This document shows, one piece after another, positions 46,003 through 54,512 of a stretch of DNA of 64,000 nucleotides. The DNA lies in contig CALURL010000002.1 of the NCBI GenBank assembly GCA_944323155.1, forward strand, positions 87,530 to 151,529. The letters run 5' to 3'. The notes below the pieces were generated by a model. That model was given only the letters and a program-made list of their open reading frames with translations, was not told the DNA's origin and did no database searches. Numbering within the stretch: position 1 is the stretch's first letter; the number at the start of each line of letters is the position of its first letter. This DNA comes from Candidatus Gastranaerophilales bacterium (lineage in GTDB: Bacteria > Cyanobacteriota > Vampirovibrionia > Gastranaerophilales > Gastranaerophilaceae). Both the position numbers and the translations under genes were made by a program.

Positions 46003-46031
46003 AAAAAGACCGATATTACGTCGGTCTTTTT
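46003..46031 (+). terminator. Terminator after accC
   Basis: AAAAAAGACCGA / TCGGTCTTTTT stem with a 7-base loop and T-run. Confidence 0.85.
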
Positions 46032-46098
46032 ATTGGTTGCAAATATTTAATAAATATGCTATAATTGTAGCAGGTAATATGTGTGTGAGGTTTTGTGT

Positions 46099-46506
46099 AT
46101 GGCAGGAATAAATCTTTTCTATAATTTTACAAATCCTATTGAAAAACAAAAGGAACAGCAAAAAGCTCAAAAACAGGCTTTGATTAATAAGAATTATAAT
46201 GAGATTTATGCACATGAGGCAGCGCATAAGGCAGCAGGCGGTGCTCTTGCTGGCTCTATTGTAATAGAGAGAAATGCAGATGGAATTCCTTTTGCAGGGC
46301 ATGTTGATATAAAAATGCCGTCATTAAATCCGAATAATCCCGATAAAACTATAAAAGATGCCAATACTGTAATTAATTCAGCAATGGCACCTTCAGATCC
46401 TTCTGATCAAGATTATAGGGTTGCAGCGCAAGCGCAGAGTATTAAAATGCAGGCTCAGGCTTTGAAAAATGAAAATCAGGGAAAGATTTTAGATTATCAA
46501 GCATGA
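46099..46506 (+). CDS. SprA-related putative metalloprotease
   Basis: A 135-residue protein of the SprA-related family (PF12118). It contains the zinc-protease-like motif AHEAAHKAAGGALAGS, then the family landmarks DGIPFAGHVDIKMPSLNP, NPDKTIKDANTVINSAMAP and PSDQDYRVAAQAQS. The family is annotated as putative metalloprotease but has no established substrate. ATG 46099 is preferred (GAGG upstream) over GTG 46081. No signal peptide. It converges with pilin-like gene 4, with only 2 bp between stops. Confidence 0.8.
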   Translation: MAGINLFYNFTNPIEKQKEQQKAQKQALINKNYNEIYAHEAAHKAAGGALAGSIVIERNADGIPFAGHVDIKMPSLNPNNPDKTIKDANTVINSAMAPSDPSDQDYRVAAQAQSIKMQAQALKNENQGKILDYQA

Positions 46507-46508
46507 TT

Positions 46509-47398
46509 TTACTCATATTTTTCACCGATTTCATAGTTTTCATAGTTTAATTGATCATTATATAAAAATGTTTCATAGTTTGGTAAAACATTTCCTGGAT
46601 AAATTCCCAAATCAAAAGTGTCTGCTCCGCCTTGATTAGGGCCTTTATCTCCGTTGACATCTACAATTATATGTCCGCATCTGTTGTCAGGCCTGTCTAT
46701 AATGATTTCATTTCCGTTTTCGTCTTTGACAATATTTCCGGCTTCATCTCTTTTGGGATAGCTGTTCACCCAATGACATCCTGATTGTCTTTGATTAGTG
46801 AAATTGTCGACAACTATAAAACTCCCATCAGCCAAAATTGCACTGGCTCCCCATTTATAATCATTCCCAGAAGTTTCTCCATTATTATATGTTTTTTTGT
46901 GTGCCTTTCTTATTACATTAGTACAGCCGCTCTTTCCTTGTTTACAAACTTTTATAGTTTTAAGTTCTTTAACAATAATTTCAAGCATTTGGTCGTTAGT
47001 TAAATCTTTATGTAAAAAATCTTCGAAATTGTCATATCCATTGTGAACTCTAACCATTGTAAGCGCATTTGCTAGTTTAGAGTAGGAATTTTTTGCCTGA
47101 TTCAAAAGTACTTTGTTTCTATAGTTCGCGACAAGTGTTGGGAGAGTTAATGCGGCTACAATTCCGATAACTCCGAGAGTAATTAAAACTTCTGCGAGTG
47201 TGAAAGCGCACTTTAATCTCTGCAATTTGTGGGTAGTTTGTTTAAATTTACCAAAAGTCTCTCGAACGTTGTTACAGGTCTCTACATGTGCAGCACCCAG
47301 AACATTTACCCCGAAGCAACGGCAGAAACCATTTATAAAGCGCTCAACTACGCCCTTACGGGGGGGGGGCATAGGCGCAAACCTTCTCTATTCAACAT
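46509..47398 (-). CDS. Type IV pilin-like protein 4, poly-C phase-variable (read out of frame, C10)
   Basis: GGAGG and ATG 47398 start MLNREGLRLC, followed by C10 on the coding strand (47369-47360). As read, this frame ends after PPPVRA. One more C continues as PPPRKGVVERF through a leader of about 60 residues to LKCAFTLAEVLITLGVIGI, a prepilin signal with Ala at -1 and Glu5. An ATG overlapping the tract (47372) is in frame with the pilin but lacks a ribosome binding site. The leader contains one unit related to the 60-bp repeat of pilin 5 (AAHVETCNNVRETFGKF). The globular domain has VDVNGDKGPNQGGADTF; the C-terminal cysteine/GW ending of the other copies is missing. Its leader is homologous to that of pilin 5. 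Confidence 0.8.
47360..47369. repeat. G10 tract (C10 on the coding strand) in pilin-like gene 4
   Basis: One base shorter than the tract of the homologous leader in pilin 5 (51844-51854), and out of frame. Confidence 0.95.
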
Positions 47399-47429
47399 AT
47401 TTAGCCTCCTTGTTAGTGTGTACATGTTT

Positions 47430-47458
47430 ATTATTTATTATTTTTTTTATTTTGTCAA
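47430..47458 (-). promoter_or_regulatory. Predicted promoter of pilin-like gene 4
   Basis: TTGACA (47458-47453), 17 bp, AATAAT (47435-47430) on the minus strand; about 25 bp leader with GGAGG. Confidence 0.6.
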
Positions 47459-47474
47459 GTTTGCTTTTTGTTTG

Positions 47475-47483
47475 TGATATAAT
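47475..47483 (+). promoter_or_regulatory. Extended -10 of the MATE gene, near-leaderless
   Basis: TGATATAAT ending 9 bases before the ATG at 47493, so only about 3 bases of leader and no Shine-Dalgarno. It is back to back with the pilin 4 promoter. Confidence 0.5.
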
Positions 47484-47492
47484 TCTTTTCGT

Positions 47493-48815
47493 ATGAGTAA
47501 TCAATTTAAGTATTACGCAAAAGAACTGTTAAACATTGCCCTGCCGATTATTATGGGAAACCTTGGTTTCATACTAATCGGAGCCGGTGATGTGCTTGTT
47601 GCTGGAAGGCATTCAACTGATACGCTTGCCGCAATTTCAATTGCAACTGCTATTATTAATGTTATATTTATTTTCGGAATAGGGCTTTTGGGAAGTATTT
47701 CGCCTATTCTTTCCAATAAGAGAGGCGCTAAGCAGCCGGCTAAAAGATATTTTTATCCGACAATCAGATTTGCTGTTTTTATGGCGTTAATTACGTCTGT
47801 TGCTGTATTTGCATCAATTCCTTTAATTGATTATTTGCATTTTGAAGCCAAATTAGTTCCGATGATAAAGGAATATATGTTTATTTCAGCTTTTGCAACT
47901 GTCGGTATGTATTTGAACGCGGCTTTGAAGGAATATTTGCAGGCTTTTGAAATAGTGCTTTTTCCTAATCTGGTAACTGTTTTTTGTGTATTTTTAAATT
48001 TATTGCTAAATACGCTTTTTGTATTCGGTTTTGGCCCTATACCTTCAATGGGTGCGGTTGGGCTTGCTATTGCAAGTTTGATTGTACGATGGGTTATGGG
48101 TTTAGCTTTGCTCTTTTATTGCCTTATAAAGATGAATACTCGTGATTTTCATGATAAAAATTATTATAAAAATATTATGAAAGTAGGTCTGCCTATTTCT
48201 CTTGCCGTAATGATTGAATTCGTTGCATTCAACAGTATTGCAATAATTATGGGCAGAGTTGCAGGAATTTATGCAGCTGCACAAAACCTTGTTTGTACGC
48301 TTACAACTGTTTCATTTATGGTTCCTTTAGCAATATCAAATGCAATTGCTGTTAAGGTTGGATTTGCAAACGGCGCCGGTAATATAAAAGATTTGAAAAA
48401 ATATGCTTTTGTTGGAATTGTTATGGCTGTTGGTTATATGTCATTAAGTTCTATGATTTTTGCAACTTTCCCTGAATTTTTAGTCCGATTATTTACAAAA
48501 GATGCAGCTCTTGTAAAAATTTGTATTCCAATTATTTATATATTATCTATGTTTCAGGTGTTTGATGGATTACAAGTATCACTCAGCGGAGTGTTCAAGG
48601 GGATTAAACAAACAACAATTGTTTTGATTGCGAATTTTGTTGCTTACTGGTTAATTTACTTACCGCTGGGTTATCATTTAGCTTTGCATAAAAACTTTAT
48701 GTTAAAGGGTTTCTGGGACGGACTTATAATTTCTGCGATTATTCTGTGCTCTATTATGTCAGTAATTTTGAGAAAGAAAATTCGAAAATTAGAATTAAAT
48801 GCAAAGAATTCATAA
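47493..48815 (+). CDS. MATE family multidrug/sodium exporter
   Basis: A 440-residue membrane protein with about 12 helices, matching MATE-family transporters (NorM/DinF-type): IALPIIMGNLGFILI-like first helix region, DVLVAGRHSTDTLAAISIA, and the second-half repeat PISLAVMIEFVAFNSIAIIM. Such proteins export cationic or lipid-like compounds using sodium or protons. It diverges from pilin-like gene 4; ndk follows 57 bp later. Substrate unknown. Confidence 0.92.
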   Translation: MSNQFKYYAKELLNIALPIIMGNLGFILIGAGDVLVAGRHSTDTLAAISIATAIINVIFIFGIGLLGSISPILSNKRGAKQPAKRYFYPTIRFAVFMALITSVAVFASIPLIDYLHFEAKLVPMIKEYMFISAFATVGMYLNAALKEYLQAFEIVLFPNLVTVFCVFLNLLLNTLFVFGFGPIPSMGAVGLAIASLIVRWVMGLALLFYCLIKMNTRDFHDKNYYKNIMKVGLPISLAVMIEFVAFNSIAIIMGRVAGIYAAAQNLVCTLTTVSFMVPLAISNAIAVKVGFANGAGNIKDLKKYAFVGIVMAVGYMSLSSMIFATFPEFLVRLFTKDAALVKICIPIIYILSMFQVFDGLQVSLSGVFKGIKQTTIVLIANFVAYWLIYLPLGYHLALHKNFMLKGFWDGLIISAIILCSIMSVILRKKIRKLELNAKNS

Positions 48816-48872
48816 AAACTGGCTAAAAACTTCTGTTTATGATAATATAGGCTTGAATGGAGGAAATTAAAC

Positions 48873-49343
48873 ATGCATACAGAAGAGAGAACATTTGTTG
48901 CTATCAAACCTGACGGCGTGAAAAGAGGTTTGGTTGGCGAAATTATTGCACGATTTGAAAAAAAAGGTTACAAACTAATTGGCTTGAAAATGTTACAGGT
49001 AACAGAAGAAATTGCCGCAAAACATTATGAAGAACATATTAATAAACCTTTTTATCCCAGTCTTGTAAAATATATTACAAGCGGTCCAATTGTTGCAATG
49101 GTATTTCAAGGATACAAGGCTGTTCAAGGAATTCGTCACGTGCTTGGTGTTACTGACCCTTGTGAAGCTGATGTCGGTTCTATAAGAGCAGATTATGCGC
49201 AGCTTAAAGAATACAATACAGTTCACGGTTCAGATAGTATTGAAAGTGCTGAAAGAGAAATTAATATTTACTTTAAGCCTGAAGAATTGTGTGCTGATTA
49301 CAAAAATATGCTTGAATTGGTAACAGAAGGATTTGAAGAATAA
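48873..49343 (+). CDS. ndk: Nucleoside diphosphate kinase
   Basis: Phosphotransfer from NTP to NDP, 156 residues. The phospho-histidine is His118 in NTVHGSDSIESAEREI; KPDGVKRGLVGEI at the N-terminus is conserved. GGAGG lies before the ATG. It runs into tgt with 2 bp between, so they are co-transcribed. Confidence 0.96.
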   Translation: MHTEERTFVAIKPDGVKRGLVGEIIARFEKKGYKLIGLKMLQVTEEIAAKHYEEHINKPFYPSLVKYITSGPIVAMVFQGYKAVQGIRHVLGVTDPCEADVGSIRADYAQLKEYNTVHGSDSIESAEREINIYFKPEELCADYKNMLELVTEGFEE

Positions 49344-49345
49344 TT

Positions 49346-50470
49346 ATGCAGGATAATGCGCACGGGTATTTTGATTATAAACTTGTTCATGAATGTAAGC
49401 AGACAGGTGCAAGAGCAGGGCTTTTAACAACACCGCACGGTGTTATAGAAACTCCGATATTTATGCCTGTTGGAACAAATTCTGCTGTAAAAACGCTTAC
49501 CTGTGACCAGATTGAAGATACCGGTGCGCAAATAATCCTTGCAAATTCTTATCATTTATATTTAAGAGCCGGAACAAAACTTATTAAACAATTCGGAGGG
49601 ATTCATGGCTGGATGAACTGGCATAAACCGGTTCTTACTGATTCCGGTGGTTTTCAGGTATTTTCGCTTTCGCATCTGAATAAAATCACAGAAGACGGGG
49701 TGGAATTTCGTGACCCTAAAGATGGTAAAAAACACTTTATTAATCCCGAAGTTTCCATGGAAATTCAACAGGATATCGGTGCTGATATAATTATGGCGTT
49801 TGATCAGTGTGCGCCGTTTCCATGTGATTACGAAACTGCCAAAAAAGCAATGGAACGTACTCATCGCTGGCTTGAAAGATGTTTTAAGGCTAAAACTAAT
49901 CCGCGTCAAGCTTTATTTCCAATTGTTCAGGGTGCTTTTTATGATGATTTAAGAAAAGAAAGTGCTTCTGTAATTTCTTCATACGACGCTGTAGGATATG
50001 CTATCGGTGGTTTGAGTGTTGGTGAAACTAAAGACATAATGAATCATTTTGTAGAATTAACAGCCCCTTTGCTTCCTAAATATAAACCGCGTTATCTAAT
50101 GGGGGTTGGAACTCCTGAGGATTTATTAGACGGTATTAAACGTGGTGTGGATATGTTTGATTGTGTGCTTCCGACACGGAATGCCCGACACGGTTCGTTT
50201 TTTACCTGGGAGGGCAAGAAGAATATTAAAAATAAAGCATTTTATGATGATGCTTTACCTCTTGTTGAAGGTTGTAATTGTTATGCGTGCAAAAATCATT
50301 CGCGTGCTTATATCAGGCATTTGTGGAGATGCGGCGAAAGTACTGCTGCAACTTTGTTATCAATTCACAATTCAAAATTCCTGATAGATTTTGCCAAAGC
50401 TGCACGTAGAGCAATCTTGAATGACTGTTTTGGCTACTTTTATAACGAACATTATCACAAATTGACTTGA
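49346..50470 (+). CDS. tgt: tRNA-guanine transglycosylase
   Basis: Exchanges guanine-34 for preQ1 in tRNAs with GUN anticodons, first tRNA-bound step of queuosine synthesis; 374 residues. Motifs: LTDSGGFQVFSL with the active-site Asp, AFDQCAPFP, GGLSVGE, a second catalytic region DCVLPTRNARHG and the zinc site CNCYACKNHSRAYIRH. It starts 2 bp after ndk without its own ribosome binding site, consistent with coupling. Confidence 0.96.
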   Translation: MQDNAHGYFDYKLVHECKQTGARAGLLTTPHGVIETPIFMPVGTNSAVKTLTCDQIEDTGAQIILANSYHLYLRAGTKLIKQFGGIHGWMNWHKPVLTDSGGFQVFSLSHLNKITEDGVEFRDPKDGKKHFINPEVSMEIQQDIGADIIMAFDQCAPFPCDYETAKKAMERTHRWLERCFKAKTNPRQALFPIVQGAFYDDLRKESASVISSYDAVGYAIGGLSVGETKDIMNHFVELTAPLLPKYKPRYLMGVGTPEDLLDGIKRGVDMFDCVLPTRNARHGSFFTWEGKKNIKNKAFYDDALPLVEGCNCYACKNHSRAYIRHLWRCGESTAATLLSIHNSKFLIDFAKAARRAILNDCFGYFYNEHYHKLT

Positions 50471-50531
50471 CTTTTTTCAAAAAATCATTATTAATGTAGT
50501 AATGTAGCTGTTCAATAATGAGGTCTTTTGT

Positions 50532-50678
50532 ATGCAAGAAGATTTAGAAAAAAAATCTGCAAAAAATCCTGAAGAATTTGATACATACAATATTGATGAT
50601 CCGGAAATTTTAGAATTTTTAGATAACGCCGAAAAAGTTGTTCTAAAAGAAAAAATCTGGGATTTCTTCACTATCTAA
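50532..50678 (+). CDS. Small 48-residue acidic protein, unknown
   Basis: ATG 50532 with GAGG 8 bp upstream opens a 48-codon frame (MQEDLEKKSAKNPEEFDTYN ... KEKIWDFFTI). It is very acidic, hydrophilic, and without cysteines or a membrane segment. TTGACT sequences lie about 65 bp upstream, so it may have its own promoter. Its stop overlaps the convergent stop of pilin-like gene 5 by 4 bp. I do not recognise it; reality is supported by ribosome binding site and codon use only. Confidence 0.5.
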   Translation: MQEDLEKKSAKNPEEFDTYNIDDPEILEFLDNAEKVVLKEKIWDFFTI

Positions 50679-51883
50679 ATTCTATATGGATAATCACTTT
50701 TAATTTTCCATCCGTCATGTTCTATAAGGGCTGAACACAGCCATGGCTCATTGTTTCCGCATGCTGATAGTATAGAATTTCTTCCTGCTGATAAAGCATG
50801 TTGACGGCCTATCGGACTTACTCCTTTACTATAAGCGGGACTTTCCTTGATATTAATTAAAAATGCAAATCTGTCGTATCCTGCAAGATTAGGCTGTTGT
50901 TTACCATTTATATCAACATAAATATCTAGTCCCTCACCGCTATGTACATAAAAAATTGTGCCATTAACAAGCTTTATATAAAATAGTTTTTCAGAAGGGT
51001 AGTCGGGTAGAATTCCTCCATTTTCGATCCCTGTTTCTGTATATTTCATGTATGGAAGAAGATATTTTTTCGCGAAATTTTCACATTCAGTTGTCGTATT
51101 CTTAGGTAATGACCAGTATTTTATTTCATCATTTTGTGTTTCAGAGAGTTTAACTGCTTCGTATAATATAGAATATGCTGATTTAAGTCTTGTTTCTGTG
51201 ACAAGTTTTTTGTGATTAGAGATAAGTGTTGGGAGAGTTAGCGCGGCTACAATTCCGATAACTCCGAGAGTAATTAAAACTTCTGCCAGTGTGAAAGCAT
51301 ACCTTAATTTTTGTAATTTGTTGGTAGTTGGTTTAATTTTCTTATCCCTTCTCCCTATGTGATAAGGTGTCTGCAAGACGGATGAGGGGAAGTACAAAGA
51401 TAATAAAAATTTTTCGTTTAAAAAATCTCTAAAATTAGTAAATAGTTTTAAATATTTGTAAAAGTGATTATATTCGCATATTCCTTCACCCGCACTACGT
51501 GCACCCTCTCCCAGAGGGCGAGGGGGTAAGTATGCATTTCCATTTTTCAATCTATCAAAAGTCTTTCGAACATTGGTACAGGTCTCTACGTGCGTAGCAC
51601 CCTCTTGTAATTTATCAAAAGTCCCTCGAATATAAGTGCAGTTACCTACGTGCGTAGCATCCTCTTGTAATTTATCAAAAGTCCCTCGAACATTGGTGCA
51701 GATATCTACGTGCGTAGCACCCTCTTGTAATTTATCAAAAGTCTCTCGAACATTGGTGCAGATATCTACGTGCGTAGCACCCTGAACATTTACCCCGAAG
51801 CAGCGGTAGAAACCATTTCTAAAGCGCTCAACTAAACCCTTACGGGGGGGGGGGCATTGGCGTAAATCTTCTCTATTCAACAT
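50675..51883 (-). CDS. Type IV pilin-like protein 5, poly-C phase-variable (read IN frame, C11)
   Basis: GGAGG and ATG 51883 start MLNREDLRQC; the C11 run (51854-51844) encodes PPP and keeps the frame for 402 residues. A 196-residue leader precedes LRYAFTLAEVLITLGVIGI (Phe197, Glu at mature position 5), extraordinarily long against the usual leader of under 30 residues. The leader holds four 20-residue repeats (about 35-113), a GEGARSAGEG palindromic repeat (about 124-134) and a further repeat-like stretch around 165-180. The C-terminal domain has YVDINGKQQPNLAGYDRF, paired cysteines and GWKIKSDYPYRI. Only 15 bp after mutS on the same strand, so it is probably co-transcribed with it. Confidence 0.82.
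   Translation of the reverse strand: MLNREDLRQCPPPRKGLVERFRNGFYRCFGVNVQGATHVDICTNVRETFDKLQEGATHVDICTNVRGTFDKLQEDATHVGNCTYIRGTFDKLQEGATHVETCTNVRKTFDRLKNGNAYLPPRPLGEGARSAGEGICEYNHFYKYLKLFTNFRDFLNEKFLLSLYFPSSVLQTPYHIGRRDKKIKPTTNKLQKLRYAFTLAEVLITLGVIGIVAALTLPTLISNHKKLVTETRLKSAYSILYEAVKLSETQNDEIKYWSLPKNTTTECENFAKKYLLPYMKYTETGIENGGILPDYPSEKLFYIKLVNGTIFYVHSGEGLDIYVDINGKQQPNLAGYDRFAFLINIKESPAYSKGVSPIGRQHALSAGRNSILSACGNNEPWLCSALIEHDGWKIKSDYPYRI
51484..51525 (-). repeat. Palindromic repeat in the pilin 5 leader (PLGEGARSAGEG type)
   Basis: Counterpart of 18640-18681 in pilin gene 1, translated in the same frame as PLGEGARSAGEG. Confidence 0.75.
51541..51780 (-). repeat. Four 60-bp tandem repeats in the pilin 5 leader
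   Basis: Units at 51541-51600, 51601-51660, 51661-51720 and 51721-51780, each encoding a 20-residue unit of the form EGATHVDICTNVRGTFDKLQ with one cysteine. Each unit contains the near-palindrome CTACGTGCGTAG. Pilin gene 4 has one related unit (about 47241-47296). Confidence 0.92.
51844..51854. repeat. G11 tract (C11 on the coding strand) in pilin-like gene 5
   Basis: The only 11-base tract of the seven and the only pilin tract that joins start codon and pilin domain in one frame. Confidence 0.95.
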
Positions 51884-51898
51884 ATTTAGCCTCCTTTT

Positions 51899-54475
51899 CT
51901 AATTAAACAAATTTAACTGTGGAACATCAATTGTTGGAACATTTGTTGTTCTTTTACGTGTTGCAAGATTGTTTGAAAAATCTCTTTGCATTTTTACCAT
52001 TAAATCTTCTGAACGCTTAATGACAGCATTTGGCAAACCGGCCATTTTTGCAACCTGAATTCCGTAACTTTTGCTTGCTCCGCCTTGTACAATTTTTCGC
52101 AAAAATTCAATTTCGCCATTTTCTTCGCTTACAGTAATTCTGTAATTCTTTATTTGCGGATATGTGTTTGTCATAACGTTAAGTTCGTGGTAGTGAGTCG
52201 CAAAAATACATCTTGCTTTAATTTTTGTTGCTATATATTCTGCAACAGACCAGGCTATTGCCACACCATCGTATGTACTTGTACCGCGTCCGATTTCATC
52301 TAAGAGAATAAGACTTCTATCTGTTGCAGCGTTAAGAATATATGCAGTTTCAATCATTTCAACCATAAATGTTGATTGTCCGAGTGTCAAATCATCACTT
52401 GCGCCTACACGGGTGAAGATTTTATCTATAACTCCTATTTTTGCAAAGTCCGCAGGAACCCATGAACCTATTTGTGCAAGAAGAGCTATTAATGCATTTT
52501 GACGCATATATGTTGATTTCCCTGCCATATTAGGGCCGGTCAAAATCATAAATTGCGTTGTATCTGTTGAATTGCATTTTAATTCAATATCGTTTGCAAC
52601 ATACTCTCCAAGCGGAAGTATTTTTTCCAAAACTGGATGACGTCCGTTTTTGACAATGAAATCTCCGCTTTCGTCAATAATTGGTTTGCAGTAATTATTT
52701 TCTATAGCAGCCTGTGCAAGACCTGTATATACATCTAATTTTGCTATGCAGTCTGCTATTTCTCTTATTTTACTTACAAATTCTTTTGAATATTCTCTAA
52801 AATCAGTGAACAATTTATATTCTAATTCGGTTGATTTAAACCGTGCAGAAAGAACATCATCTTCATGTTTTTTGAGTTCTTCTGTAATATATCTTTCTCC
52901 TGTTGTAAGTGTTTGTTTTCTTATGTATGTGTTTGGAACTTGGTTTTTATAAGAATTTGAGATTTCAATAAAATAACCAAATACTTTATTATAACCGACT
53001 TTAAGAGTTTTAATACCAGTTCTTTCTCTTTCCTGTTCTTCAAATTGCCTAATCCAGGTTTCTCCGCCTGTGAGAAGCTCTCTAAAGTAATCAAGTTCGC
53101 CAGATACACCCTCTTTTATTATACCGCCTTCTTTTATTATCATTGGTGCATCGTCAGCAATTGTTCTGTCTATTAGCTGCGCAAAATTTTCCATATCATC
53201 TTGATATTGCAAAATTGATTCGAGAGGGTTATGGTTAAGTTTGGCTGTTACAGACAATAATTCAGGAAGCATACATAACGATGCTTTAAGGCTCAGAAAA
53301 TCTTTAGGATTAGCTGATGCATTTGAGAGCCTTGTAGATAGTCTTTGGATATCGTAAATTTTTTCTAATATATTTGAAATCTCATTACGAATTTCACTTT
53401 TTTCTACAATTTCAGATATCGCATTTTGTCTTGACATAATGTCTTGAACGCGTTTCAAAGGCTGGCAGATCCAATTTTTTAATAATCTTGCACCCATATT
53501 GGTTTTTGTTTTGTCAATAGACCAGATTAGTGAACCAAATCGGCCTTTTTCTCTGAGAGTTTCTGTTAGTTCAAGATTTTTTCTTGTACTTCCATCAATA
53601 ATCATGAATTCAGAAAGTTCGTATGGCTCAATTCGTTCAAATTTTGGAACATTTTCTTTTAAGGTTTCCCAAACATACGCAAGAAGCGCTCCTGCTGCTC
53701 TGAAACCCAATTTATATCGTTGATACCCAAAAGCCTCAAGACTTTGTGCATTAAATACTGCTTTAAGATTATTTTCTGCGAAATTTTCATCGAATACAGA
53801 TTCCGGTATTTTTGAGCAGTTGTAATTTCTTGTAATTTGTTCAGGCAAATCAAGTTTTTCTTCCGGCACTATCTGAAAAGGTTTTATTTCTCCACGTATT
53901 GCTGGCCCAATAACCTCTGCAGGATTTATTCTTGTTAATTCTGCTAGTATCAAATTCAGTGGAGCTTGAGTTACTTTGAATTCTCCTGTAGAAATATCTG
54001 CATAAGAAAATCCATATATGTCACTTTTAATATCTTTAAAAAGTGCACAAATATAGTTGTTTGAATTCTGTTGTAAAAAATCACTTTCTGTAAGCGTGCC
54101 GGAGGTTATAATTCTTGTAACCCCTCTTTTTACTAAACCTTTAGCTTGTTTAGGGTCTTCAAGCTGATCACAAATGATAACTTTATAATTTTTTGCCACA
54201 AGTTTTTCTAGATAATTATTAACAGCTTTTACAGGTATTCCTGCAAGCGGTATTCTTCCAAATTTACCCTGTTCGCGGCCGGTTAATGTCAATTCCAGCT
54301 CTTTAGACATAATAACCGCGTCTTCAAAAAAGGTTTCGTAAAAATCGCCAAGCCTGTATAAAAGAATTTTATCAGGGTGCTGATGTTTAATTTTTATATA
54401 CTCCTGCATTGCAGGTGTAAGTTCTTCTACTTTGATATCCGCTGTGTTTATCAGATTGATTTCTTGTTTTTTCAT
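51899..54475 (-). CDS. mutS: DNA mismatch repair protein MutS
   Basis: Mismatch-recognition ATPase, about 858 residues. The N-terminal mismatch-binding domain has YRLGDFYETFFEDA, containing the Phe-x-Glu type wedge. The ATPase has Walker A LTGPNMAGKSTYMRQ, LLDEIGRGTSTYDGVAIAW and ATHYHEL. ATG 54475 (MKKQEINL) is preferred to a longer frame that overlaps the divergent gene. A TATTAT box ends 7 bases before the ATG. Pilin-like gene 5 follows 15 bp downstream. MutS normally corrects small loops, so its activity would set the mutation rate of the G tracts. Confidence 0.96.
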   Translation of the reverse strand: MKKQEINLINTADIKVEELTPAMQEYIKIKHQHPDKILLYRLGDFYETFFEDAVIMSKELELTLTGREQGKFGRIPLAGIPVKAVNNYLEKLVAKNYKVIICDQLEDPKQAKGLVKRGVTRIITSGTLTESDFLQQNSNNYICALFKDIKSDIYGFSYADISTGEFKVTQAPLNLILAELTRINPAEVIGPAIRGEIKPFQIVPEEKLDLPEQITRNYNCSKIPESVFDENFAENNLKAVFNAQSLEAFGYQRYKLGFRAAGALLAYVWETLKENVPKFERIEPYELSEFMIIDGSTRKNLELTETLREKGRFGSLIWSIDKTKTNMGARLLKNWICQPLKRVQDIMSRQNAISEIVEKSEIRNEISNILEKIYDIQRLSTRLSNASANPKDFLSLKASLCMLPELLSVTAKLNHNPLESILQYQDDMENFAQLIDRTIADDAPMIIKEGGIIKEGVSGELDYFRELLTGGETWIRQFEEQERERTGIKTLKVGYNKVFGYFIEISNSYKNQVPNTYIRKQTLTTGERYITEELKKHEDDVLSARFKSTELEYKLFTDFREYSKEFVSKIREIADCIAKLDVYTGLAQAAIENNYCKPIIDESGDFIVKNGRHPVLEKILPLGEYVANDIELKCNSTDTTQFMILTGPNMAGKSTYMRQNALIALLAQIGSWVPADFAKIGVIDKIFTRVGASDDLTLGQSTFMVEMIETAYILNAATDRSLILLDEIGRGTSTYDGVAIAWSVAEYIATKIKARCIFATHYHELNVMTNTYPQIKNYRITVSEENGEIEFLRKIVQGGASKSYGIQVAKMAGLPNAVIKRSEDLMVKMQRDFSNNLATRKRTTNVPTIDVPQLNLFN

Positions 54476-54484
54476 AGTTATAAT
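54456..54484 (+). promoter_or_regulatory. Predicted promoter of the 199-residue protein gene
   Basis: TTGATT (54456-54461), 17-bp spacer, TATAAT (54479-54484); partly inside the start of mutS. AAGGA precedes the ATG at 54513. Confidence 0.6.
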
Positions 54485-54512
54485 AATAGTATAACATAAT
54501 AAGGATTTCAAC

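Noticed and set aside
47372..47374. ATG overlapping the tract as the true start of pilin gene 4.
   Set aside because: It lacks a ribosome binding site, while ATG 47398 has GGAGG and matches the start of the homologous pilin 5.
51541..51780. Regular direct repeats that could suggest a CRISPR array.
   Set aside because: The 60-bp units abut without spacers, are all in frame and encode a 20-residue repeat.
18579..51854. Poly-G tracts as pure sequencing or assembly error.
   Set aside because: Not excluded, but four of five pilin tracts being short by exactly one base, one being in frame, and tracts also lying in frame in the GT-C gene and in a non-coding place make a biological homopolymer more likely. 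Only read-level data can settle it.
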